Below are positions 38,801-51,240 of a DNA stretch of 64,000 nucleotides, piece after piece (within the stretch, counting starts at the first letter, position 1; the number at the start of each line of letters is the position of its first letter). Source of the stretch: Pegea sp. RAD2-039. Its lineage: Eukaryota > Chordata > Thaliacea > Salpida > Salpidae. The translations under genes were made by a program, and so were the position numbers. The notes beneath the pieces are model-generated. The model was not told where the DNA came from. It was given only the letters and a program-made list of their open reading frames with translations, and searched no databases. The stretch is taken from positions 3,410,001 to 3,474,000 of the forward strand of contig JAQGEQ010000071.1 of the NCBI GenBank assembly GCA_034620365.1, read 5' to 3'.

Positions 38801-41800
38801 AATATTTTAATAATATAATAAACCTTAGTTCGATAAGGCTGATGGTTCTAAACAGTAGTTTGTTGCGTAACTCGGAAAATAATGTCTTTTAAATGCCTTT
38901 AGAAAATGAATGAACTAATTTCAGCATGAAGTTTTTCAAAATAGAATTTGAATTTAAGTCGTTTGTTGTCTTTTGTTTGAATTTTTAGTGGTATTTATAA
39001 AAGATTATATTTCTTATAAATCACATAAACTTATCAATAGAATTTTTTAGAAATCCTCAAAATGTCAAAATTTGTTATTGATAATCGATTTACATAAAAA
39101 ATCAGTTTATGAAAATTACTTGAAACACATATAAGACTCAAGAAATTTATAACTAACATCTTTTATGTAAACTCAACAAATGTAGTTTTAGAAGTTCAAT
39201 CAATTAGAAATAGAAACTTGGCAGCCTAATTTAAACAGAACTGAAATAATTTTAGTTGTAATATGTCTTTAGAATTGGAACCCAAAAGTTTCTTATATAA
39301 AATGGATGTACTTTTTTGATTTTATATTCAAAGTTATTAAATAAGATTAAAAACTATAAAAGTATCTCAATAAACTTCAAGCTTACAAAGAAAGCTCGAA
39401 GTTCTATCTTTTTTTAAAGACAAGACCGTCTTGCAACTAAAACTCCTGCCTATCTACATTTACAAAAAGAAAAAGAAGAAAGCAAACAAGACATGGGAAG
39501 AAATTAAAGGATGCGTTTATGACATTACAAGTTCAAGTGATTAATAATTATGAAATAGATTAAATTTAAATATCATTTTAATACATATAAAACACTTGAA
39601 TCAGTAGAAAGTACCAAACTTCGATTTGAGAGAAGAAAATCGATTTAAGGAATTTTCTTCAGCTGTCCAACATTAGATATGAGCTTGATGTAAATGTTTT
39701 TAATATTTACAAGAAAGTTCAATGGAAAATATTTAATACTTTAAAGTGTATCAAGCCATCGAAACATTTAACTTTATATCATGAATATAATATCACTAAA
39801 ATGATAGGAAATCAAATATGTACAATGCTCTCTACATCCTGTTCACACCACATAAGAAATTTTGAAATCTTTTTAATACATTACTTTTTTTACTTTAGGA
39901 ATTTCTGATTAATCAAAAGTTTTTACTGAAAAAAATTTCAACTAAATGAAGATTGTTGAGAGGTTTCTTATTACAAGCAAAAATTGCATCATATTACTTT
40001 GGAATAAAACAATCTTAAAAAACTACCAAATATTTGCTCTTTGTAATAAAAGTTTCTAAAGAATTATTTAAAGATCTTGAGTATCTTCTTAACTTTGTGA
40101 AACGATAATATTGTCTCTTCTGACAACATTTCTTGATCTTTTTGTATTTTTGGATAACTTTTCATTTAATTATTAAGATTGATTGCATCACTGTATAATC
40201 ATTGACTTTGCTTAAGATTTGAAAATATTTTTCTTTGAAGTATAGATAATTTTTTAAAGAATTTTTTTCAATTTTATATGTAATTTACTACGTAAATATT
40301 GTTGTGATGATAGTCGTTGCTAGTAATATTTATCTTTAATTGTAAGCTCCAGTTTTTGAATAGTCTAAAGCATTTAGCAAATAAGTATATGAAAAGTTCT
40401 TTTTTATTAACGGAAACACGTATTTCGATTTTATCATTATATTAGTCGTCATCTTAGTTTCCGATGTTTTTTTTTTGCATTCTTTAACTGGTCTACTGAA
40501 GAATATTCTTCGAAAAATTATCATAAAAAACATCTGCGTCATCAACAAATAAAGAATTAAATTATGATTTATGTCAGAGCTGTTTTACATAGAAATTTAA
40601 AATAGAAAATGTTTTCATCAACATTAAAAAAAATTTTTCTAAACATTCGAAAATGTAGGTGTCTTTTAATTGATAAAATTAATTTTCTAAATTAAGCACA
40701 CCTATAAATACTTTCTGCTTAAAATATTAATTATTTAATTTAGTTCATAGAGATTATGTTAATGACAAGAGTTTTTTTGATACATTGACTTACAAGGAAG
40801 CTAACTTAAAACATTGTTCAATTCATATTATCATTGTTAATATGATTCATCTATTATTATATCTATTACACCAAGCATCATCATAAATTTACAGATTAAA
40901 ATAAACAAATTCTTCTACGTGAAATTCAAACCAAAACCTATTGATTAAAGATTTTATTATGTAAACTTGACTAGAAATGATTTACTTCAAAAAAGAATTT
41001 CTTAAAGATTTTTTGTAATTGTTATTTATTTTGTTCAACGCATGGCTGCCAGTGACAAATTCTACAGCTCTTATAGCAAAAAAAACAATATGAGCAGAAA
41101 GATAATTAAAAGGTCTTTTGTATCACAAATTAGCATAATTAATATAAAAAGAATAGGAACACTGCACAGGCATATATGATGAATAAATTGAAAATGAAAA
41201 TATCAGTGAAAAAAATTTAAACATTTTTGTTTCTGATTTTATTCAGATCTTAAAATAATCAGAATAAATTTTCACTTCATGACGGTATTTTTACTAAAAC
41301 TTTTGTTAAGAGATAATATTATATGTAGAAAGCTATTTTTGTTATGATAGATATCTAGAGTAATAATTTTTTTCTTTAATAAACTTAAGTCCATTGTAAT
41401 CAAGCCAATAAAAGCCATTAATTCTGTAACGATATAATTCCGTGATATATTAGTAGCAAGGATGTGTGATCATTATGTCTTTTTTACAATTGTTTCAAAT
41501 GTTTCAAATGAAATACTGTTAGTTTTTTGTTTATTGAGCCAAATTAAGAAAATAAAGTTTAAAAAGAAAACTTGTTTCATTTTGACTTTCTCAAAGTCGT
41601 CTCTTTGTAATCTCTAACCAGTTTCACCCATTTACAAACAAAACTATCGAACCAAGTAAAATATTTCGACTACTGGTTGTACTTTTTCTTTATTTATTTA
41701 ATGTATCATAAAATACCGTTGTTTGCATAAAACCAGATGTTTTAAAATCCTCAATTTTAAACAATCAAAGTATGAAATAAATAAAGTAGATTTGAAATGA

Positions 41801-43232
41801 AATTTGTATGTGGAGAAAGAGGTAAACTTATTTCAATAAATCGAAGATTGATGTTAATATTGAATAATTATCATTAAAAACTTATAAATTCAAAGCTAGA
41901 TATTCTGTTAAATATAACTTACACCCTATTGTCTACATTAAGTTTTTTACTCAAAATCTTTCAAAATCTGTAAAAACAAACTACTTTTTTTGGCTAAGCC
42001 TTGTACGCCAAAGCAGCAGATAGAATAACATTTATGCTTCCTTCCTGCTTATACAAGGGAGTGTATTATAGAAGAATATAGCGCGTGTTGATCAAGTTTT
42101 CAGTGACGTAATCCAGTGAGCTGATAAATTATTACTTTTTATGATTTATAAATAAATGAATACTAGTTCACAAACTACTGATATAATAAGAACGACTTCA
42201 ATAGATCTAATTAATGTTGATAGTTGAAGAAGATGTTTCAATGACCATTGAATTTAACTTTCTCCTCAATAATCAAACAAATTTTCAATTTACTGAAGAT
42301 GCTTTTTGATAGAATTTACAGAAAACCAGAACTTTTCATCAATAAGCCGCTCCCTTTTTTCGTTGCTTTTTTTCTTTTTTGGAAAATTCTATATAAGCTG
42401 TGTTGTAATGAATGTAGAGGAGAGCAATAAAAGTAGTGGCTTGTAGAGATCAGTCATCATCATGCTACTTGCCGATTGCTTCAAACTCTTTTATATGTGA
42501 TTAAGACTTAGATGATTTTTTGCTGATATTGACACTTTGTCAATGATTTTAAACTGATTGTAAACAATTTTTCGTTTTTTTAATGATTTTTATAAATAAA
42601 TTTTCATATGCTATCTTAAATAGTAAAATGCTGGTCACTAGAGTTGTTCAAATGTTCTATTTGGTCAATTTATTTAGTTGTTAAGTGTATGCTAACATTT
42701 ACAATCGAATTTATCAAGTAAAAAGATTTCTATATTTCACTTGCTTAGAAAAACTTTAAAAACTTTTTCATTACAATTTTATTTTGAAATATAGAAATGC
42801 TTTTAGTTTTTTATTTCTTATTTTGAACCTAAAAGCAGAATTTAGATTAAATTTTTGATTGTAGAAAGTTAAAAAGTATATTTAGAAAGGGAGTAGTCCT
42901 CTGTAGTCTACTAAAATCTTATAAATAAATATTTAATCTGAGTAAATTTTAATTATGCTTTCATGCACATTCAGAATTGTATGAAATGTCAAATCGCCAA
43001 TTTTGAGTGCCAATTAAATTTCTATGTTTATAATCTGCTAATTACTGTGTATGTATCTTACCACTACCAGTTGGTTTTAACTTATTGTTTATTTCTTTCG
43101 GCGATCTTTAAATTACTGGAAGAATACAACAACAATTGTTTAATCTTATTTTGAATTTTACATTATTATATCTGTAAATCTTATCTTATATTTTTTTAGT
43201 TTCTTCAGACTTGTTAATTCCTTCTAAATAAG
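35801..43232. other. Gene-poor AT-rich stretch
   Basis: Over 7 kb without a gene I can support. Two short coding-like islands were noticed. Minus strand 38510-38450 reads YLGEELGRYAVEQLVPKGQ then stop. Plus strand 39470-39545 reads KTWEEIKGCVYDIT, faintly like a cytochrome b5 fold. Neither has partner exons. The right end should hold the promoter of the intermediate filament gene; a TGACGTAA site lies at 42104. Confidence 0.5.
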
Positions 43233-46200
43233 ATGGCTCAAAGAAAATCAGCTTATCACCGTGACTACACCGTCCAAACTAGTACTACTAGTTACTCTTT
43301 TGATGGGTAAGTGCAATCACCAACCTATACTTTTAAGAGAATTAATAATTAGTTAGAAATAATTAACCTTAAGGCTGTTTTAGTACTTCAGTTAACGTAA
43401 AACAAAGTTACACTGCAGTCAATACGACATTGACTAGAAAACTATAACTATGTTATATCTTTGGCTTTCTATATTTTTGACTAAATAGATGTTATTTGTG
43501 AGAATGTTTGTTAGCGAGAGGTGCTCTCTATAGGTACCCTCCTTCGCATTCATTGTAATAAATAAATAAATAATGTTGTTTTAAAAAAAACTTGTTATCT
43601 AAACAAGATTTCACAAAAATCAAAAGACTGAATACAATGATAAAATTAACGATAAACTTTCGAAACAAATATTATTTTTATTTTATATAAAAGCATTAAG
43701 ATCACTTTTTTTATAAATTAATGTTTATTATTTGTTAACTTTTTAGAAGCGTTAAAACGATGAAAGAAAAGGAAAAGGAACAACTGAAAACATTGAACAA
43801 TAGTTTAGTTAACTATATTGACAAAGTACATGACTTAGAAATGATGATTAAACGATTGTCTGCTGAAAATTTCAAGTTGAGAAAGAGTAGTAAGACCAAG
43901 GTACAAGTTGATGTGAGCTCACTTTTTGAAGTGGAATTAAAGGTGAATTTTTCATAGATTATTTTGGTTCACTAAATTAATTAAAATTGAAACTTTTTTA
44001 TAACAGAGGTTAAGATTACGAGTTCAAGAACTAGAAGCACAAAATGTGGAAATTTCAATTAAGCTTGAAAATAAAGGATATGAATTTGAAGAAAATATTT
44101 CAAAGTATGATCATTTACTATAAATATGCTTTTACAACTAAAATATTTACTGCTAGACGCTTTAACGAACCTGATTTCCATTTTTTTGCAAACTCTAATG
44201 TTTGAATATATGCTGAAATAGTAGAGAGTCAATATTAGAAAAATTTTGTGATTTCTCAAAGTCTCTGAGTTTAAATTTAGAAATATTCTAAAACTTATTA
44301 AACTATCCGAAAAAGTATTTGATTTTTCAATTTAAATTATCCAGCAATGTAACCAACAAAATCAAAAATTTAAATACTGTTAGAGGCAGCATAATTAATA
44401 ATAAATTTTACAAATAATTATTTTGGTAATCTCAACAGCTAAATCAGGAATTAATTTTATGTCGAATTAATTTATAAATCTAAAAGACGATAAATTGCTT
44501 TTCAGATCTACAGAAACTATAACAAAACTTGCTAACTATGAGCGAGAAGTTATTGGTCTTAGAAAGGTAAGGAAATTATCAACAAGTTGTACAAATTCGT
44601 CGCAACAAATTTACTAATTACCTTGTTTTATGTTATTAGTAGGTCTCTTAATGAAAAGACGATTTATAAATTTTGTTCTGAAACGTAATTAGTCTATAAA
44701 ATAATCAATGTAACAATGTTGGTTAATTTTTCTTAAATATATTTTTAATTCAACAAATTTTTAACTAAATACGAACAAATCTAGGATGTTGATGATGCCA
44801 CTATTGACCGGGCAAAAATGGAAGGAAGAATTGAATCTTTGGTTGAGCAGCTTGCCCTTGAAAGGAAGGTTCACGAAGCTGTGAGTTGAAATATGCCACT
44901 GAGCCTCGTCGACAATTAATCAACTTTTTGATACTTTGAATTTAAGGAGCTTCAAAATCTCCAAGCACAAATCGTTCCTGTTGATACTCAAGTACAATTC
45001 ACGGAAGTTGAACAATCCCGATTCGTTCTTACTGATTTAACTGAAGCTATTGCTAACATTCGAAAAGAATATGAGGCCTTCAATGCTAAATCACTTGAAG
45101 ATCTTGATAGATTCTACAAAGAAAAGGTAAAAGTTGTAAAATGGATACTGTAAAATATTTTTGCTTCAAATGAACAGATCATAAAATATTTCGAAATTTA
45201 AGTTGACATTTAATCGGTTTTTTAAGAAAATATTTTGAGATAACTTTCAAAATGAACGATTATGGCTTTTAGGTTGAGAGCCTGAACAAGCAATTAAAAA
45301 CATTGCAAATTGAAATCCGTGATGTAAAAATAGACAACACTGAAAAACGAAGACGTGTTCATACTCTTGAATTGGAATTGGAAACCATTCGCCAAAAGGT
45401 TTTTAGTTGTTTCAATTCACGGTTAATTGAGCGAAACCCAAACTAAAAATGTCAAATTGCTATTCAATATCATTTTCAAGAAAAACATTTCATTTCAATT
45501 AAACTCAAAGCTGAAAAATGTAGAAGTAACATTGAAGCTAATGTATCAAAATTTGTAGAAAATTACTTTGGAGAAAACCATTGTGGCTTTGGAGGCAAGA
45601 ATTGCTGAATTGGAGAGCAGTAAAGATGCTCAGTTGGTTGAAATGCGAGCTCAACTTCTCAACACTAAACAAGTTAGCTTGGAAACTTAAATAATTTTTA
45701 TATTTTAAGATTTAAACTCAAAATTGTTTCTTGTATTTTCAGGATCTTGGCAAGTATCTGAGACAATATCAAGAGTTGAATGCTCTTAAGTTGAGTTTAG
45801 ATCAAGAGATCTCAATCTATAGAAAATTGATAACTGGCGAAGAAGTCCGGTATGATATATCGATATATTTTCAGTCGAGTTATTTATTATTTATTGAGTT
45901 GATTTAAAAATAAAGAATTTATTTCAAATCAATCTAAAATTTTCATATTATACCTCAGGATCTCAGAGGTTGACACAAGTTTTCAACAAATCAGAAGCAG
46001 AAGTAGCTCAAGCTCTAGCTCAAGCTCAAGCTCCAGATCTGCTTCAATTGAACGTAGCCAAATATCTGTCACAAAGAAAAGGCAACCACAAATTGTTGAA
46101 GAGATGATGCAGACTACTACTACAACTACAACTGAAACTTCAAATGTCGTGATGAAAGGTGGCCAAGTCCAGGGAAGTCAAGTCCAAACAACTATTAAAT

Positions 46201-49200
46201 CTCAATCAACTCCAAAAGGAAAAGGTGGAAAAGGAGTGAAGCAAACTGATGTAAGTGATTTTTATACCTAAGCTGCTGTTGTGGTTTTTCAACTGATTTT
46301 TCTTAAAACTGAAGTGCTGCTTTGCTAGTGATTGAAATTTTATTTGTTTCAACTTGTAATAAGCTTAACTAACATTGATGAGGCTGTTGGAAATCGCTGC
46401 AATTATTTTTACTTTTCAAAGTTGTATCTTTAATCTCACACAAATTAGTTTATTATATTAATACTTTAACAAGTTTTATAAATCGAAATAACCATGAAAT
46501 GGGATGTAATAATTTGACTTGAATAAGATAAACAACATCGATTCATCAAATCTCATTGTATAACAGGCTTGAAGTTTAATCAGGGAGCGATCAAAGCTTA
46601 CAAGCTGATCTTCAACGGGCTTTTAATCATTTAAATCACTATATATGTAATCAAAAATATAATCACAAATGTAATAAATGAATTTTTATAATATTTTTCT
46701 TTAACCTATAAATTCTAACCCTACCTGGTAAAATGCCTTTTAATTTTCTCATATAATTTGCCTATATACAATTTCTTGATGTATGTATGTAAATCTTATA
46801 GCAAGCTCGCAAATAAAACAAGCTGTTTAAAGATCTTTTGTTGTCACTTTTCAAAAGCTTTATTTGTTAACATTTTACAAACAGTTAGCAAACAAAAGTT
46901 TTTTTAGGGTTAAATTCAGGTACAGTTAAAGGTAAATATTCTTTTTAAGTTTACTTTTTTTCTTCAACAAAGTCTTTTGCAAAATTTTTCTTTTTCATAT
47001 CGGGCGGCAAAGAAAGCCAAATTAGTTTTTATTTACTTTAACTATAATAAAGTGTTGTACTAAATATTTGTTCAGGAAGTTATATCGGTTAGTTGGAAAA
47101 TTAAGGGTGGTACAGTCAGAACAAAGACCCCTTTTGATCCTGATGAAGATGCTGAAGCTTTACATAAGGCCATGAAGGGACTTGGTGAGATATTAAACTA
47201 CTATCAATAAGTTTTAAGTTAACACATCAGCTACAATTACATTATACTTTTAGCTCCATTGTAACTAAATTATTTAAAAAATGTTTAAGATTAGATATAC
47301 AGTTGTTGAAAAATAACGTGATATTTTTTAGCTTTTTTTCATTCTTATGAATCAAGAATATTTCATTTCTTTTTAAGCAGAAAGAATAAAAAATCTTCCA
47401 AAATTCAGTATTTTTCTTAAAAATATTTTTCAAGCATTTCTTTTACAAAATATTTGATAAAATTTTTCTCATTACAAATATAGGAACAGATGAAGATACT
47501 ATCATTGCTATTCTAACCAAGCGAACTAAAGTTCAACGAAACAAAATTGAGGAAAGATACCTTGCTAAATACAAAAAGGTATTTCGTCATTATTGTAATG
47601 AAATAAGAGAAAACATTTTTTAAAGCATTCTTTCATTAATTTTCTATCGTGAAAAAATTATGGAAAACTACTTTTAAACATCTATTTACATATACTATAT
47701 CTGTTTATTCAAATGGCAATAAAATACACTCTTGTATATCATCAAAACGTCAAAAAACAATTCATTTTAATTTTTTATTTTTCTCAGGATCTTTTGAAAG
47801 ATTTGGAGGGTGAATTGAGTGGCAATCTGTTAACAACTGTCCAACATTTGATGTGGAAAAAGAGCGTTTTGGACGCCCAAGCTCTAAGAAAAGCCATCAA
47901 AGGATTTGGAACTGATGAAGCAGTCTTAATTGAGATTTTATGCACTCAATCAAGCCTAGAGATTAACGATATTAAAAAGGATTATCAAACATGTGAGTAG
48001 ATATAGCTTTGAAATATTTAGTGTTGATAATTTTGTTTGATTTTTTAGTGTTCAAGCGTGATCTTGTGAACGACGTAAAAAATGATACATCGAGTGGATT
48101 CAGAGATTTTCTTGTTAATATCTTAAAGGGCTTGAGACACCCTGATAATGGAACAGTTGTTGCTGAAGAAGCAGAAGCTGATGCAAAAGTAATTTGATCT
48201 GAAATCATTCATTTACAGCAAACTGAACAATTTATGTTTCAGCAACTTTTCGCCATTCAAGTGAAAAACTGGAATCCCAGCAACCCGACATTCTTGAAAA
48301 TATTTACTCAGCGAAGTTATCAGCACCTGTGGTATCTGTTTAAAGAATGCTGGCCCAAGCATTCTAAAGAAAATTTGATTGAGACAATTGATAAGCAATG
48401 CAAGAGTGATCTACGCCGTGGTCTTCGAACTATTGGTAAGAATAAATTTATTAGAAGCTATTAAACTGAACATAAGTATTCCATAATCAAGTTGCTGAAT
48501 AAACAATATTTTATTTAATTTTTTACAAGTCTAAACGCACAAAGAACTCTTAATAAAAACGCTGTGTTTGTTTTTCAGTTCGATTTTCTACTTTGGTTCC
48601 ACCTAAGTATTATGCTTTCCAAGCATATGATGCACTGTCTGTAAGTTAAATAATTTTGTATAGAATTTTTTTCATACGTGTATCCTTTTTGAGCATTTGT
48701 TTACATTTTGAGCTGATGACGTTTGTTAAACTTCATGCTCTATTAACTATCTAGATCAATGACAAAGTCTCTTATTTGTTCTTTTTTATGAATAATGTTT
48801 ATTAATCATTTTTAATTCATATTTTATTCATTCTTTTATCTATAAACAACTCCTTCTATATCTATAATATTGATAAATTTGTCTTTAATTTAAACTTTGT
48901 AACCAAAGTATACAATCAAAATATACTTTTTATAGACTAAAGGAGTTGAAGATAAACAACTTATCTATATACTGACTCTAAGAAGTGAAGTTGATTTGAT
49001 TGATGTCAAGGAAGAATACGAAAGAACTTTCAATAAGAGTTTACTGAAGCATCTAGAGGTACAAAACATTAAGTTGCTTTATAAAAATATTCTAAAACAT
49101 TTTAGAAAATCATTTTGTCCTAATCATACTTTTTTAACCACACATGACAATGTTATCTTATGTAGGATGCTACAAAAGGAAAGTATCAGAAAATTCTCTT

Positions 49201-49216
49201 ATCCTTGTGCAAATAA
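43233..49216 (+). CDS. Intermediate filament-annexin fusion protein (copy 1)
   Basis: Exons: 43233-43306, 43747-43942, 44007-44104, 44506-44566, 44785-44880, 44947-45126, 45273-45398, 45559-45672, 45743-45849, 45959-46250, microexon 46920-46931, 47076-47184, 47484-47578, 47788-47992, 48049-48188, 48243-48435, 48579-48640, 48936-49058, 49166-49216; 2334 nt, 777 residues. Residues 1-30 are a head. Residues 30-351 are an intermediate filament rod with the helix-initiation ([16 protein letters not shown]) and termination ([18 protein letters not shown]) motifs and a short coil 1B. Then come a Ser-rich tail and a Gly/Lys linker without lamin-tail domain. From about 465 there are four annexin repeats. 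Repeats 1 and 2 have type-II Ca2+ loops (KGLGTDE, KGFGTDE); repeat 3 (KNWNPSN) and 4 (TKGVEDK) have lost them. The annexin part has no ATG of its own before the first repeat. Every junction keeps phase. A filament-only isoform is possible. Fusion needs RNA proof. Confidence 0.75.
45959..46250 (+). other. Ser-rich filament tail exon
   Basis: Exon 10 of the fusion gene encodes the end of the rod and the whole tail. Hexamer repeats of AGCTCA type make a run of ten serines after [11 protein letters not shown] and a [10 protein letters not shown] block follow, then [12 protein letters not shown]. It ends in phase 0, which allows either the annexin exons or the short terminal exon at 46567 to follow. 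Confidence 0.75.
46567..46817 (+). other. Alternative last exon and poly(A) signal for a filament-only form
   Basis: After the acceptor ATAACAG (ends 46566) the sequence reads GCT TGA in phase with exon 10, adding one Ala and a stop. AATAAA at 46812-46817 could end the transcript before the annexin exons. The same site, stop and AATAAA (as TTTATT, minus strand) are kept in the inverted copy near 63305-63050. Confidence 0.4.
46920..46931 (+). other. 12-nt microexon joining filament and annexin parts
   Basis: Bounded by AAATTCAG and GTAAAT, it encodes V-Q-L-K in phase 0. It is unchanged in the inverted copy (62950-62939). Skipping it keeps the frame. Confidence 0.45.
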
Positions 49217-49640
49217 GCTCGTTTTAAACGTTCGGAGTTTTGAAGTATTAATGGAGCTTAGCTATAAGATGAAGTTTCAGACATACATCAATATATATAT
49301 AGCCTTGTATACTCTCTTATGTATCCCACTGTATATATTTTCATATAAGTGCTTTCCTGGATTTCGATCGCTGGCATCTAGCCCTATATTCATTTACGGT
49401 TCAAAAATCAGATTGTGGTCGTGTTTAATCACCTTCCAGAGCTTACAAAAACCTAAATTATGTTTGTAACCGGATTAAACCGGGTCTCTGGGTTTCAAGT
49501 AATTTCCTAGCCGTTAGAGGAATATATATTTTTCCTTTAAAATTATTTTTAAAAAAGATTTTATTTTAAGTATTTCCTATATACTAAATGTACCAGTTTT
49601 GAAATAAGTTTTGAAATGTATTCGGAAGCAATAAAAGAAA
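49217..49640 (+). other. 3' UTR of the fusion gene
   Basis: Follows the annexin stop; poly(A) signal AATAAA at 49630-49635. Around 49488-49535 it contains a roughly 50-bp sequence that is repeated at 58768-58812 in the spacer and in the other arm (60335-60385). Confidence 0.55.
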
Positions 49641-51240
49641 TTATCTAATGTTGTTTGTTATAATTTTATTTTAACGTTCACTGCTAACCACTGTGGTTAA
49701 ACTTCACCTTTAATTCTAAAACCTGCCAAGTTTTAATCAACTATCTTTTCAAAAGTATTCATGCCTGAAAATTTCAGACCTTGTAATGCTTATGAGTTAC
49801 AAAAGGATTTCATGGACGAATAACTTTGCACAAAACATTTTCAAACAATTGTGCAATAGTAGCTCAATAATATTTATCTTATACAGCCTCAAAAAACAAC
49901 CTTTCCTCACATTAATATAAAACTGTATTAAAATTGTATTATCTACAAATGTATCATACCAGCGAATTGTATAAGATCTAAAAAGTCTCTTTGCTTGATT
50001 TATGTGCTTGGTAAATACACATTAGCTCTCATACACTCGCAGCACAATGAATTTATATTAGAAATTTAGTAATTCAAACACATTTAAACTTTAAAATAAA
50101 AATATTGATGATAAAAAATTTATCTTCAACGGTTACGAAGAAATAAATCTGTATAAATAGCACTACAGCATAGAATTAAAATTTTAAAAAATAGACTATA
50201 GCTAATTAAAATTTAATTATATCAATGATTAAACCTTGAATTAAACCTACATAATATTTTCACTAAGTTAGCAATTTACCTTTTTATTCATAGTAGGATT
50301 GGCTGATTTTTTTGTAAACAAGTATTTATTTAAACTTGTTACGGTAAAAGTCGTTAAGTTAAATCTAAGTATTCAATGAAATAGTATCATTCAACAGCTT
50401 TTGTGTCCTATAAACTGGTCTTTTGGCTTTAATTACTATCTTAGCTGCTGATGAACTGAATATAACGCTTTCAAAATTGTTGTATTTTTGTTTGAGTTTT
50501 ACATGTAAACAAAATATATCATTTTATGTCAATAACAATTAAAGTAACAATAAAAAATTTCAACCAAAGTTTTTCTATTTGCATAAAAAGTTACAAACAA
50601 TAAACTATTGATTCAATAAAATGTTTTCCAAACTAAGTATGCAGAATTGACTGAGTTACAAAATTACTGATACAGTTATGAGTACGGTTTCCAAAATAAA
50701 TTTAAAGAGCTTAATCATCCTTCTACAAGAGATTAAAACCTAAAAGTTTAAATTTTGGTGACAATTTTGGTAAGCTATAATTTAGGTTTTAATAGTTAAG
50801 CTAAAAATGCGATAAAAGCCGCATTGATTTCCTTTTGATAATATAAATGTCTGAAAACTTATAGTTTGCTCTAGAAGAAAATATTTCAAGGTAGAATGGT
50901 TTTGAGCGAAACAACTTTACATTATTGCAGCACTTGAAGTAAAAGATTTTTAAGATGTTTTGTTACTAAATCAACAATTAAGTATTAACTGCTAAAAAAG
51001 TAGTTGAAGAATAAAATAATTCCTTTTACAATTTATCTAATTAATTTATAATAATCTCTGATTGCATTTTATTAATGGAGACAATTTTTTATCTTAGTAC
51101 CATAAACAATTTGCTTTATTGCCTTACGATAATATTCAATCTATATCTTTTATAATAAGCTAATTGCTGGTAGCAAGGTTAAGTTTTATCTTATATTAGG
51201 CATAAACTTTAAATATAATTTTCTTTTTAATGTAAACACT
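49641..51240. other. Arm flank beyond the annexin exons
   Basis: AT-rich and non-coding as far as I can see; contains the 265-bp segment missing from the right arm. No gene. Confidence 0.6.

Larger units (their letters stand above)
45870..51240 (+). repeat. Left arm of a large inverted duplication
   Basis: Pairs with 58881-64000 read in reverse; position x pairs with about 109871 minus x up to 49740. The arm starts in the intron before the filament tail exon (as far as the window allows) and ends after TGTAAACACT at 51240. Exons, introns and the 3' flank are nearly identical. About 265 bp at 49743-50010 have no counterpart in the other arm. Confidence 0.93.

Noticed and set aside
39470-39545. 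Cytochrome b5-like fragment (TWEEIKGCVYDIT)
   Set aside because: Only about 14 residues of weak resemblance, no heme histidines and no partner exons.
46778-46910. Open stretch from ATG 46778 as an annexin start exon
   Set aside because: It ends in TAG before the microexon and is not in phase with the annexin exons.
48996-49469. 157-codon open stretch (and its mirror at 60402-60875)
   Set aside because: It overlaps the annexin exons 48936-49058 and 49166-49216 and runs through the intron and 3' UTR in the wrong frame for the last exon; the spliced annexin reading explains the sequence.
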